6,772 bases of DNA, taken from NCBI GenBank assembly GCA_946183755.1, contig CAMHCZ010000101.1:1-6772 (forward strand). Reading direction: 5' to 3'. The position numbers and the translations under genes are program-made. The notes under the pieces were generated by a model. That model ran no database searches and was not told where the DNA came from. It saw only the letters and a list, made by a program, of their open reading frames with translations. The stretch comes from an uncultured bacterium (lineage in GTDB: Bacteria; Bacteroidota; Bacteroidia; Bacteroidales; Paludibacteraceae). Positions 1 through 6,772 of the stretch are shown here, one piece after another (the first letter of the stretch is position 1; each line of letters starts with the position of its first letter).

Positions 1-285
1 AGGAACCTGAAGGAGGGCGTGGATCTCGATGTCTTCGACGGCACCAAGGCCGAGCTCGAGGATGACATAGACGGCACGGTGAATTACCAAGAGATATACG
101 ATGTGGTGGAAGAGGAGATGAGGAAGCGCTCAAAACTGATAGAGAACGTGGCGAGGCGCATCATTGACGCAATAAACGACAGATTTCCTCAGATAAAACA
201 CACAGAACTGTCATTGTCGAAAATCAACCCTCCAATCACAGGACAAGTAGAAAAGGCGACAGTAAGATTGATTTCAGAAAGGTAA
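1..285 (+). CDS. folB: Dihydroneopterin aldolase, C-terminal part (5' end cut by window edge)
   Basis: FolB converts 7,8-dihydroneopterin to 6-hydroxymethyl-7,8-dihydropterin and glycolaldehyde in cytosolic folate synthesis. Ninety-four residues are visible in frame 1, and the frame is open to the left edge. The family is about 120 residues long, so roughly the first 25-30 are missing. A GTG at 19 is an in-frame codon, not a credible start, because recognisable coding sequence precedes it. Family landmarks are present in order: DGTVNYQEIY with the conserved active-site Tyr, SKLIENVARRI with the conserved Glu of the LLEHLAER block, and SKINPPITG with the catalytic Lys before the NPPI.G pterin-pocket motif. 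The N-terminal conserved Glu lies outside the window. The stop TAA at 283-285 is followed by mutS after four bases, so the two are probably co-transcribed. Identification is by motif recognition. Other tunnel-fold pterin enzymes, such as FolX-type epimerases, are a less likely alternative. Confidence 0.88.
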   Translation, partial: RNLKEGVDLDVFDGTKAELEDDIDGTVNYQEIYDVVEEEMRKRSKLIENVARRIIDAINDRFPQIKHTELSLSKINPPITGQVEKATVRLISER

Positions 286-289
286 GAAA

Positions 290-2914
290 ATGGCAAAATG
301 CGCTAATTCAGAAACTCCGATGATGAAGCAGTTCAACGAGATGAAACTGCAGCATCCAGATGCTATACTTCTGTTCAGATGCGGAGATTTTTACGAGACA
401 TATTCATCTGACGCAGTCAAGGCATCGGAGATTCTCGGCATAACGCTCACCAAAAGAGCCAACGGCGGAGCGCAGACCACAGAAATGGCCGGATTCCCGC
501 ACCATGCGCTCGACACATATCTCCCGAAACTGGTCAGAGCCGGACTGCGTGTTGCTATATGCGACCAGCTCGAAGACCCGAAATTGACCAAGAAACTCGT
601 AAAGAGAGGCATCACGGAACTCATAACACCAGGAGTCTCGATTGATGATAATGTGCTGAATTACAAGGAGAACAACTTCCTCGCCGCCATTCATTTCTAT
701 GGCAAAGAGAAAATCGGAGTGGCTTTCCTTGACATATCCACTGGCGAGTTCCTGACGACCGAAGGCACAAGCGATTACATAGAGAAACTGCTGAACAGCT
801 TCCAGCCAAAGGAGGTACTGCATGACAGAAACCGCCGCGAGGATTTCATCACGACATTCGGCAACAAGTATCTGACATACGAGCAAGAGGACTGGATCTA
901 CACGACCGACGCTGCAATGGACCGTCTTCTGCATCATTTCGAGACAAACACCCTCAAAGGATTCGGCGTTGAGTCTCTGAAAGCCGGCATCATAGCCTCT
1001 GGTGCTATTCTTTACTACCTCGACCATACGCATCACCAGCAGATCTCGCACATAACGTCGCTCTCGCGCATAGACGAGGACAGGTTCGTGTGGCTGGACA
1101 GATTCACAGTGCGTAACCTTGAACTGTACGGAACATCGTCCGACGAAGGCGTGTCGCTTCTTGATGTGCTGGACAAGACTTCTTCGCCAATGGGAGCGAG
1201 AATGCTGAAGCGCTGGATTGCCTTCCCGTTGAATGTTGTAAAGCCGATAAAATACAGACTCGAGATTGTCGATTTCCTGCTCAAGGACAAGGACTTGAGG
1301 CATTCTCTTACTGATGCGCTTTCAATCGTAGGCGACATGGAGCGAATCACATCGAAAATCGCTGTAGGCAGAGTGTCGCCAAGGGAACTGTCACAGCTCC
1401 GCACGGCTCTCAACTCGATAGGCGAGATTCACGATATGCTGGAACAGTGCGGCATGCAGGCGCTTGTAGATATGTCCGGCAGAATAAACAAATGCTCTTC
1501 CGCACTGCGCCGCCTTACCGACGAGCTTTCCGACGATCCTCCGGCTTTACTTAACAAAGGCGGTGTGATAAGACCTGGCTACAACAAAGACCTCGATGAA
1601 CTGCGTGACCTCGCATTCTCTGGCAAGGACTACATAAACCGAATGGAGCAGAGAGAAACCGAACTGACGGGCATCCCAAGCCTGAAAATCGGTTTCAACA
1701 ACGTCTTCGGATATTACATCGAAGTCAGAAACGCCCATAAGGACAAGGTTCCTGAAGAATGGATAAGGAAGCAGACGCTCGTTAATGCAGAACGCTATAT
1801 AACGCAGGAGCTGAAGGAGTACGAGGAGAAAGTGCTCGGAGCGCAGGAGAAGATAGACGCGATGGAAGGAGCGTTGTATCGCGAGCTGGTGGAGTCGCTC
1901 AACGAGGATATTTCGCTGTTCCAGGTCAACTGCAATATGCTTGCGCAGCTCGACTGTCTGCTCTCGTTCGCGAGAGTGGCTGAGGAGAACCATTATGTCT
2001 GTCCGGAAGTGAACGACAGCCTCGTGATTGACATAAAGGACGGTCGCCATCCTGTGATAGAAAAGCAGTTGCCGATAGGCGAGTCGTATATTGCCAATGA
2101 TGTGTTCCTCGACTCTGACAGTCAGCAGATTATAATGATAACCGGTCCTAATATGGCTGGTAAGTCGGCGTTGCTGCGTCAGACGGCTCTCATCGTGCTT
2201 ATGGCGCAGATAGGATGCTTTGTTCCTGCCCGGAGCGCGTCAATCGGCGTTGTCGATAAGATATTCACCAGAGTCGGCGCAAGCGACAACATCTCCATGG
2301 GCGAATCCACATTCATGGTGGAGATGAACGAGGCGGCGAGCATCCTCAACAACATAAGCAAGCGCAGCCTTGTGCTGTTCGATGAGCTCGGACGAGGCAC
2401 AAGCACCTACGACGGCATCTCCATAGCATGGTCCATCGTCGAGTATATCCATGAGAACAGCAAGGCGAGAGCAAAGACTCTTTTCGCCACTCATTACCAC
2501 GAGCTGAACGAGATGGAGAAGACTTACGAGCGTGTCAAGAACTTTAATGTTCAAGTTAAGGAGATTAACAATAAAGTGGTGTTCCTCCGCAAGTTAACGC
2601 CTGGCGGAAGCGAGCATAGCTTCGGTATTCATGTTGCAAAAATGGCAGGAATGCCACGCAGCATTGTCGAGCGTGCGACCAAGATTCTCAAACAGCTCGA
2701 GAAGGAGCATTCCAATTCGGACAAGGAAAATCTCAAGAACATCGATTCTCCAGCCGACGGTTATCAGCTCAGCATATTCCAGCTCGATGACCCTGTTCTG
2801 AAGTCGGTGCGCGACGAGATTGTGAACACCGACATCGACAATCTTACTCCGATAGAAGCGCTGAACAAGCTGTACGAAATCAAGAAAATCGTAACCGGAA
2901 AAGAGAACAAATAA
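290..2914 (+). CDS. mutS: DNA mismatch repair protein MutS
   Basis: MutS recognises mispaired and small looped-out bases and, with ATP, forms a sliding clamp that recruits MutL. The 874 residues fit full-length MutS1 (E. coli about 853). The mismatch-recognition domain comes first: the TPMMKQFNEMK start block, then GDFYETY, with the Phe34-x-Glu36 wedge that stacks on the mismatch. Connector, lever and clamp regions follow to about residue 560. The ATPase domain has Walker A GPNMAGKS at 619-626, a signature region around DNISMGESTFMVEM, Walker B LVLFDE at 694-699, the GRGTSTYDG block, and the FATHYHEL histidine loop at 732-739. A likely beta-clamp-binding pentapeptide, QLSIF, lies at 826-830. 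The C-terminal block NLTPIEALNKLYEIKK resembles the oligomerisation tail of MutS1, which argues against MutS2. ATG 290 is chosen because it gives the usual short leader before TPMM and has AAGG seven bases upstream. No frameshift is seen. The Walker A spelling (Ala623, Ala627) differs from the proteobacterial GGKST and is, to my knowledge, usual in Bacteroidetes. Confidence 0.98.
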   Translation: MAKCANSETPMMKQFNEMKLQHPDAILLFRCGDFYETYSSDAVKASEILGITLTKRANGGAQTTEMAGFPHHALDTYLPKLVRAGLRVAICDQLEDPKLTKKLVKRGITELITPGVSIDDNVLNYKENNFLAAIHFYGKEKIGVAFLDISTGEFLTTEGTSDYIEKLLNSFQPKEVLHDRNRREDFITTFGNKYLTYEQEDWIYTTDAAMDRLLHHFETNTLKGFGVESLKAGIIASGAILYYLDHTHHQQISHITSLSRIDEDRFVWLDRFTVRNLELYGTSSDEGVSLLDVLDKTSSPMGARMLKRWIAFPLNVVKPIKYRLEIVDFLLKDKDLRHSLTDALSIVGDMERITSKIAVGRVSPRELSQLRTALNSIGEIHDMLEQCGMQALVDMSGRINKCSSALRRLTDELSDDPPALLNKGGVIRPGYNKDLDELRDLAFSGKDYINRMEQRETELTGIPSLKIGFNNVFGYYIEVRNAHKDKVPEEWIRKQTLVNAERYITQELKEYEEKVLGAQEKIDAMEGALYRELVESLNEDISLFQVNCNMLAQLDCLLSFARVAEENHYVCPEVNDSLVIDIKDGRHPVIEKQLPIGESYIANDVFLDSDSQQIIMITGPNMAGKSALLRQTALIVLMAQIGCFVPARSASIGVVDKIFTRVGASDNISMGESTFMVEMNEAASILNNISKRSLVLFDELGRGTSTYDGISIAWSIVEYIHENSKARAKTLFATHYHELNEMEKTYERVKNFNVQVKEINNKVVFLRKLTPGGSEHSFGIHVAKMAGMPRSIVERATKILKQLEKEHSNSDKENLKNIDSPADGYQLSIFQLDDPVLKSVRDEIVNTDIDNLTPIEALNKLYEIKKIVTGKENK

Positions 2915-2916
2915 AA

Positions 2917-2946
2917 AAAGAGGCATTGCAAAAGCAATGTCTCTTT
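2917..2946. terminator. Bidirectional hairpin terminator between convergent genes
   Basis: A 13-bp stem runs from AAAGAGGCATTGC (2917-2929) to GCAATGTCTCTTT (2934-2946), closing an AAAA loop. The only imperfection is 2923/2940, a G-U wobble in plus-strand RNA and a C-A mismatch in minus-strand RNA. It begins two bases after the mutS stop and lies 21 bases beyond the stop of the PurF-like gene. In minus-strand RNA the stem is followed directly by a run of U (from the A tract 2913-2919), giving a classic intrinsic terminator. In plus-strand RNA the trailing sequence is only moderately U-rich (UCUCUUUCAUUUC). It therefore probably serves both transcripts, more efficiently for the glmS/PurF-like one. 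Confidence 0.88.
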
Positions 2947-2967
2947 CATTTCTATGCAGTTCGCCGT

Positions 2968-4782
2968 TTAGTACGAACGCTTGTCTTTTCCTTCCATGAA
3001 GTTTATGAAGGCGTTGTTCACAACTCTGTTGCCGCCAGCAGTAGGGTAGTTTCCAGAGAAGTACCAGTCGCCCTTGTTGTTAGGGCAAGCCTTGTGCAGT
3101 CCTTCGAGTGTCTGGTAAACGACCTCTATCTTTGTGCTCTTGTCCTCAGGAGAAATCATCTCTGCAATCTTGTCTGAAATCTGAGCATCTGTGAATGGCT
3201 CATACACTTTCTTAACATAATTGACTATTTCCTCCTTTGGCTTATCCTGCTGTGCTTTGCAGAGCTTGTAAACCTCGTTCAGAATATGCTCCTGGTTTGT
3301 CTCCTTCAAAAGCTCAAGTGCAGCCTTGAATGCTATGAATTCAGACATACGCGACATGTCGATTCCGTAACAGTCAGGGTAGCGGATTTGTGGCGACGAC
3401 GATACAATCACGATTTTCTTTGGCTCCAGGCGGCAGAGTATTTTCACGATGCTCTGCTTCAGCGTTGTTCCGCGCACAATCGAGTCGTCTATCACAACCA
3501 GATTGTCAACCTTAGGAACAATTGAGCCGTATGTTATGTCGTAAACATGAGCCGCCAAATCGTTTCGTCCTGCATCCTGAGCGATGAAAGTACGCAACTT
3601 GATGTCCTTTATTGCGACTTTCTCTATTCTTGGGTGACGTATGTTGAACTTCTGCGGAGCGTTATCCATGTATTTCTCCACACCTTCTACCATTCCGTAG
3701 TAAGCCACTTCGGCTGTGTTTGGTATGAAAGAGAACACAGTGTGGTCCACGTCGTAGTCCACTTTGCGCAGAATATCTTCGGTGAGCGTTTCGCCGAGTT
3801 TCTTTCTTTCCTTGTAGATGTCGTGGTCCGAACCGCGTGAGAAATATATTCTTTCGAATGAGCAAGGACTGACATTCCTTGGCTCAAGTATCTGTTCTAC
3901 AGAGATTCTTCCGTCCTTCTTTATTATGAGTGCCTCGCCTGGCTTGAGTTCCTTCACGTCCTCACTTGCCACATCAAACGATGTCTGTATCACAGGGCGT
4001 TCGCTTGCTACAGCCACGACCTCGTCGTTAGTGTAATAGAACGCTGGTCTTATGCCCCAAGGGTCACGCATCACGAAAGAATCGCCATGACCGAGTATTC
4101 CGCACATAGCATATCCGCCATCCCAGTCTGGAGAAGCTTTTTTGAGTATGTTGCCGATATTCAGCTCTCTTTCAATATCCTCTGTCGGATTATCCTTCTT
4201 CTTCGAGTATTCATCATAAAGCTTCTGCACCTCGCAGTCGAGATAATGACCGAGCTGCTCCAGCATCATGAATGTGTCGCTGTAGTCTCTTGGGTGCTGT
4301 CCCTGAGCCACAAGCTTATTGAATATCTCGTCAACGTTTGTGAGGTTGAAGTTTCCTTCCAGAAGAAGGTTGCGGCTCTGCCAGTTGTTACGACGGAGGA
4401 AAGGGTGGAGGTATGACAATCCGTCCTTGCCTGTGGTCGAGTATCTCAGGTGTCCCATGTACACTTCGCCTGCGAATGGCACATTTTCCTTCGCCCACGC
4501 TGGGTCTGCGACACGGTCGGCTGGCTTCTTTGCCAATTCTGCATTGACTTTAGCGAACATGTCGTCAATAGCCTTTGAACCGAGTGCTCTCTCTCTTGAA
4601 ATGTACTCCTCGCCAGCTCGCATATTCATTTTAACGCAAGCCATTCCGGCTCCTTCCTGTCCGCGGTTATGCTGTTTTTCCATCAGCAGATACAGTTTCT
4701 GGAAACCGTACTGCCAGGTGCCGTACTTTACGTGGTAATGTTCAAGTGGCTTCAACAGCCTAATCATTGCGATGCCGCACAT
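2968..4782 (-). CDS. Long amidophosphoribosyltransferase-like (PurF-type) protein
   Basis: By homology this enzyme hydrolyses glutamine and passes ammonia to PRPP, making phosphoribosylamine, the first step of purine synthesis. The 604 residues exceed ordinary PurF (about 470-505). The N-terminal class II glutaminase domain starts MCGI with nucleophile Cys2 and no propeptide, which fixes the start; it continues with NRGQEGAG (39-46), HLRYSTTG (111-118) with Arg113, and SDT with Asp169. DPWGIRP is at 240-246 and CSFERIYFSRGS at 307-318. The phosphoribosyltransferase domain carries a textbook PRPP loop, VIDDSIVRGTT (430-440), then SSSPQIRYPDCYGID (461-475). Departures from canonical PurF are an about 40-residue insert before HLRYS, EGNFNLTN (142-149) where HNGNLTN is usual, PNT (354-356) for PDS, a rewritten substrate loop after RTFI (397-400), and an insert after residue 476. 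The CxxCxxC iron-sulfur segment is replaced by ACPNNKGDWYF. The gene follows glmS by 24 bases. I recall similar long proteins annotated in Bacteroides. No symbol is given because equivalence to PurF is unproven. Confidence 0.9.
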   Translation of the reverse strand: MCGIAMIRLLKPLEHYHVKYGTWQYGFQKLYLLMEKQHNRGQEGAGMACVKMNMRAGEEYISRERALGSKAIDDMFAKVNAELAKKPADRVADPAWAKENVPFAGEVYMGHLRYSTTGKDGLSYLHPFLRRNNWQSRNLLLEGNFNLTNVDEIFNKLVAQGQHPRDYSDTFMMLEQLGHYLDCEVQKLYDEYSKKKDNPTEDIERELNIGNILKKASPDWDGGYAMCGILGHGDSFVMRDPWGIRPAFYYTNDEVVAVASERPVIQTSFDVASEDVKELKPGEALIIKKDGRISVEQILEPRNVSPCSFERIYFSRGSDHDIYKERKKLGETLTEDILRKVDYDVDHTVFSFIPNTAEVAYYGMVEGVEKYMDNAPQKFNIRHPRIEKVAIKDIKLRTFIAQDAGRNDLAAHVYDITYGSIVPKVDNLVVIDDSIVRGTTLKQSIVKILCRLEPKKIVIVSSSPQIRYPDCYGIDMSRMSEFIAFKAALELLKETNQEHILNEVYKLCKAQQDKPKEEIVNYVKKVYEPFTDAQISDKIAEMISPEDKSTKIEVVYQTLEGLHKACPNNKGDWYFSGNYPTAGGNRVVNNAFINFMEGKDKRSY

Positions 4783-4788
4783 ATATTT

Positions 4789-4793
4789 CCCTT
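4789..4793 (-). promoter_or_regulatory. Probable Shine-Dalgarno site of the PurF-like gene
   Basis: On the minus strand AAGGG stands six bases before the ATG at 4782, inside the 24-base, AT-rich gap after glmS. It supports that start together with the requirement that Cys be residue 2. Many Bacteroidetes genes lack a strong Shine-Dalgarno site, so its contribution to translation is uncertain. Confidence 0.45.
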
Positions 4794-4806
4794 ATTTAAA
4801 TTGTTT

Positions 4807-6651
4807 TTATTCTACTGTCACAGATTTTGCGAGGTTACGTGGCTGATCCACATTGCAACCCTTCATTATTGCTATATGGTATGCCAGAAGCTGGAGTGGT
4901 ATAGTCGCCAGCAGAGGCACGAAGCATTCTTCTGTTTCCGGTATCTCGATTGAGTAGTCTGACACCTTGCTCACTACGTTATCGCCCTTAGTCACGATAG
5001 AGAATATTCTTCCCTTTCTTGCCTTCACCTCCTCGATGTTCGACAATGTCTTCTCGTACATTCCCTTGTGTGGAGCGATAAATACTACTGGCATCTCCGC
5101 GTCAATCAAGGCTATAGGTCCATGCTTCATTTCTGCGGCAGGGTAGCCCTCGGCATGGATATACGAGATTTCCTTAAGCTTCAACGCGCCTTCCAATGCG
5201 ACTGGATAGTTGTATCCACGTCCAAGATAGATGAAGTTCTTTGCGTAAGTGAAGATAGGGGCTATCTTTTGTATATTCTCGTTTGTCTTCAGCGTTTCCT
5301 CCATTTTGGCTGGTATAGTGGCCAGCTCGTCAATGAGTTCCTTGTATCTCTTCTTGTCGAGCGAACCCTTCATATTCGCTATTGTGAGCGATATGAGGGC
5401 AAGCACTGTGACTTGTGCAGTGAACGCCTTTGTTGAAGCCACACCGATTTCCGGTCCAACGTGTGTGTAAGTACCTGAGTCTGTGTTTCTTGGTATTGAC
5501 GAGCCTATCACATTGCATATTCCGTAAACGAATGCGCCTTTCTTTCTTGCCAACTCAACTGCTGCAAGTGTGTCGGCAGTCTCGCCGGACTGTGATATGG
5601 CTATCACAATGTCATCCTTGTTTATTATAGGATTTCTGTATCTGAACTCCGATGCGTATTCCACTTCGACTGGAATTCTTGTGAACTCCTCAAGCAGATA
5701 TTCGCCGATGAGTCCTGCATGCCAGCTTGTTCCGCACGCTACGATTATTATTCTCTTGGCGTTCAAGAACTTGTCCTTGTTGTCGATAATGCCGGACAAA
5801 GCCACATTGTCGTGGTTTATGTTTATACGGCCACGCATAGCCTCTGCTATTCTCTTTGGCTGCTCGTGTATCTCCTTGAGCATGAAATGAGGAAAACCGC
5901 CTTTCTCAAGCTCGTTGAGCGACATTTCTATCTCTTTCAGTTCCGGAGTCTTCTCCACATCGGATATTGTTCTGATATGGACTTCGTCGTTTCTTGTTAT
6001 TGTGGCTATCTCTTCGTCGTTCAGGTAGATGACCTTCTTTGTGTATTCGACGAATGGGGTAGCGTCCGAAGCGAGGAAGAACTCGTCATCACCGACTCCT
6101 ATGACCAACGGGCTCGCTTTTCTCGCTGCCACAATCTGGTTCGGATTGCCTTTCTCTATCACAGCTATGGCGTATGCGCCGACAGCCTGTGTCAGAGCCA
6201 GCTGCACTGCTTTTGTCAGGTCAACATTGTTCTTCTCTTTTATGTGTTCTATGAGCTGCACAAGAACTTCTGTGTCAGTGTCGCTTTTGAACTCATATCC
6301 ACGCTTTATCAAGTCCTTCTTGATGATTGCGTAGTTCTCAATGATTCCGTTATGGATTATTGCAAGAGACTTTGACTGCGAGTAATGAGGGTGAGCATTG
6401 CTGTCGTTAGGCTCTCCGTGCGTTGCCCATCTTGTGTGGGCTATACCTATTGTTCCGCTCAGGTCTTTGTCCGAAGCGTATTTCTCAAGGTCTTCTACTT
6501 TACCCTTTGTCTTATAGACATTTATCTCGTTTTTATCGTTTATCAGTGCCACTCCTGAAGAGTCGTAGCCTCTGTACTCGAGCCTGTGAAGACCCTTGAT
6601 AAGAATAGGGTATGCTTGCTTGTTGCCAATATATCCTACAATTCCACACAT
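4807..6651 (-). CDS. glmS: Glutamine--fructose-6-phosphate aminotransferase (isomerizing)
   Basis: GlmS makes glucosamine-6-phosphate and glutamate from fructose-6-phosphate and glutamine in the cytosol, the entry step to UDP-GlcNAc for peptidoglycan and lipopolysaccharide. The 614 residues match the family (E. coli 609). The glutaminase half shows MCGIVGYIG with nucleophile Cys2, EYRGYDSSG (25-33), TRWATHGEP (73-81) with the glutamine-binding Arg74, HNGIIEN (100-106) forming the oxyanion hole, and SDTDTE (123-128). Two sugar-isomerase (SIS) domains follow, with CGTSWHAG (306-313), SQSGETADT (353-361), KLKE with catalytic Glu494, and MKHGP with His510. The C-terminal tail DQPRNLAKSVTVE includes the Lys609 that bridges both active sites. 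Every catalytic element I could check is present. The start is fixed by Met-Cys. The gene lies 18 bases after an upstream minus-strand gene and 24 before the PurF-like gene, suggesting one operon. The 18-base leader has no room for a glmS ribozyme, so GlcN6P feedback by that route does not act immediately upstream. Confidence 0.98.
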   Translation of the reverse strand: MCGIVGYIGNKQAYPILIKGLHRLEYRGYDSSGVALINDKNEINVYKTKGKVEDLEKYASDKDLSGTIGIAHTRWATHGEPNDSNAHPHYSQSKSLAIIHNGIIENYAIIKKDLIKRGYEFKSDTDTEVLVQLIEHIKEKNNVDLTKAVQLALTQAVGAYAIAVIEKGNPNQIVAARKASPLVIGVGDDEFFLASDATPFVEYTKKVIYLNDEEIATITRNDEVHIRTISDVEKTPELKEIEMSLNELEKGGFPHFMLKEIHEQPKRIAEAMRGRININHDNVALSGIIDNKDKFLNAKRIIIVACGTSWHAGLIGEYLLEEFTRIPVEVEYASEFRYRNPIINKDDIVIAISQSGETADTLAAVELARKKGAFVYGICNVIGSSIPRNTDSGTYTHVGPEIGVASTKAFTAQVTVLALISLTIANMKGSLDKKRYKELIDELATIPAKMEETLKTNENIQKIAPIFTYAKNFIYLGRGYNYPVALEGALKLKEISYIHAEGYPAAEMKHGPIALIDAEMPVVFIAPHKGMYEKTLSNIEEVKARKGRIFSIVTKGDNVVSKVSDYSIEIPETEECFVPLLATIPLQLLAYHIAIMKGCNVDQPRNLAKSVTVE

Positions 6652-6669
6652 AATCTTAGTTTTTTAATG

Positions 6670-6772
6670 TTACAGACTCTTGTATTCGCCCCAGTGCTTT
6701 ATCTCGATGCCGTCCTCCTTCATCTTGCAGGATGCCTTGATGAATGCAGAAGCGAGTCGCGCATTGGTTCTA
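6670..6772 (-). CDS. C-terminal tail of an unidentified protein (5' part beyond window)
   Basis: On the minus strand a frame stays open from the window edge for 33 codons and ends at TAA (6672-6670), 18 bases before the glmS start. The visible peptide is mostly polar and charged: it begins RTNARLASAFIKA and ends in HWGEYKSL. That this is a real coding end is inferred from the tight spacing to glmS, the lack of any other open reading frame explaining the region, and an amphipathic-helix-like pattern. I do not recognise the family from so short a tail, and no function is proposed. It is probably co-transcribed with glmS, since no Bacteroidetes-type promoter (TTTG with TAnnTTTG) is seen in the gap or this tail. 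Confidence 0.7.
   Translation of the reverse strand, partial: RTNARLASAFIKASCKMKEDGIEIKHWGEYKSL

Noticed and set aside
19..21. GTG as a start for folB
   Set aside because: The frame is open and FolB-like upstream to the window edge, and the family needs about 25-30 more N-terminal residues.
320..325. Internal ATG pair (Met11/Met12) as the mutS start
   Set aside because: These form the conserved TPMM block. ATG 290 has AAGG upstream and gives the usual short leader.
404..1303. A 299-codon minus-strand open frame inside mutS
   Set aside because: It is fully antisense to well-conserved mutS coding sequence, its translation shows no recognisable domain, and it fits a shadow created by the codon bias of mutS.
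2926..3177. A short plus-strand frame starting in the terminator hairpin
   Set aside because: It begins in the stem and runs antisense to the C-terminus of the PurF-like gene. Nothing supports its translation.
5719..6375. A 218-codon plus-strand open frame opposite glmS
   Set aside because: The region is explained by strongly conserved GlmS. The antisense translation is rich in Cys, Leu and Val with no domain, as expected of a shadow frame.
6652..6669. glmS ribozyme or riboswitch before glmS
   Set aside because: Only 18 AT-rich bases separate glmS from the upstream stop codon, far too few for the ribozyme fold.
1..6772. Mobile element, CRISPR array, tRNA/rRNA or defence system
   Set aside because: Reading both strands I found no direct repeat array, terminal inverted repeats, transposase or integrase motif, tRNA-like cloverleaf or effector domain. 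The window is almost entirely filled by recognisable housekeeping genes.

Overview
The window looks like chromosomal housekeeping DNA from a member of the Bacteroidetes, most likely a Bacteroidales or Prevotella-like organism. The evidence is the MutS ATP-binding loop written GPNMAGKSA instead of the usual GGKST form, a long (604 aa) amidophosphoribosyltransferase-like protein of a type I associate with this phylum, and a compact gene layout. This taxonomic call rests on recognised protein style, not on a search.

Layout. Positions 1-285 (+) hold the C-terminal part of a dihydroneopterin aldolase (folB, folate biosynthesis), cut by the left edge. Four bases later, 290-2914 (+) encodes a complete DNA mismatch-repair protein MutS. 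A short convergent intergenic region (2915-2967) carries a strong hairpin that can end transcription from both sides. On the minus strand, reading right to left, are: the last 33 codons of an unidentified gene (6772-6670); glmS (6651-4807), the glucosamine-6-phosphate synthase; and a long PurF-like amidophosphoribosyltransferase (4782-2968). Gaps on the minus strand are only 18 and 24 bases, so these genes are probably one transcript ending at the hairpin. No stretch above 300 bases lacks a gene.

How the genes relate. GlmS and the PurF-like protein both start Met-Cys-Gly-Ile and both carry an N-terminal glutamine-hydrolysing domain whose nucleophile is Cys2. The pair therefore sends glutamine amide nitrogen into amino sugars (cell wall and LPS precursors) and, at least by homology, into a phosphoribosylamine-type product. 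The folB-mutS pair has no obvious functional link and is probably only co-transcribed.

I see no mobile element, CRISPR array, RNA gene, phage or defence system here. The most interesting item is the PurF-like protein. Its phosphoribosyl-pyrophosphate-binding loop is intact, but its glutaminase oxyanion motif and the loop that canonical PurF closes over its substrate are rewritten, and it carries large insertions. It may be a lineage-specific form or a paralog with a changed role.
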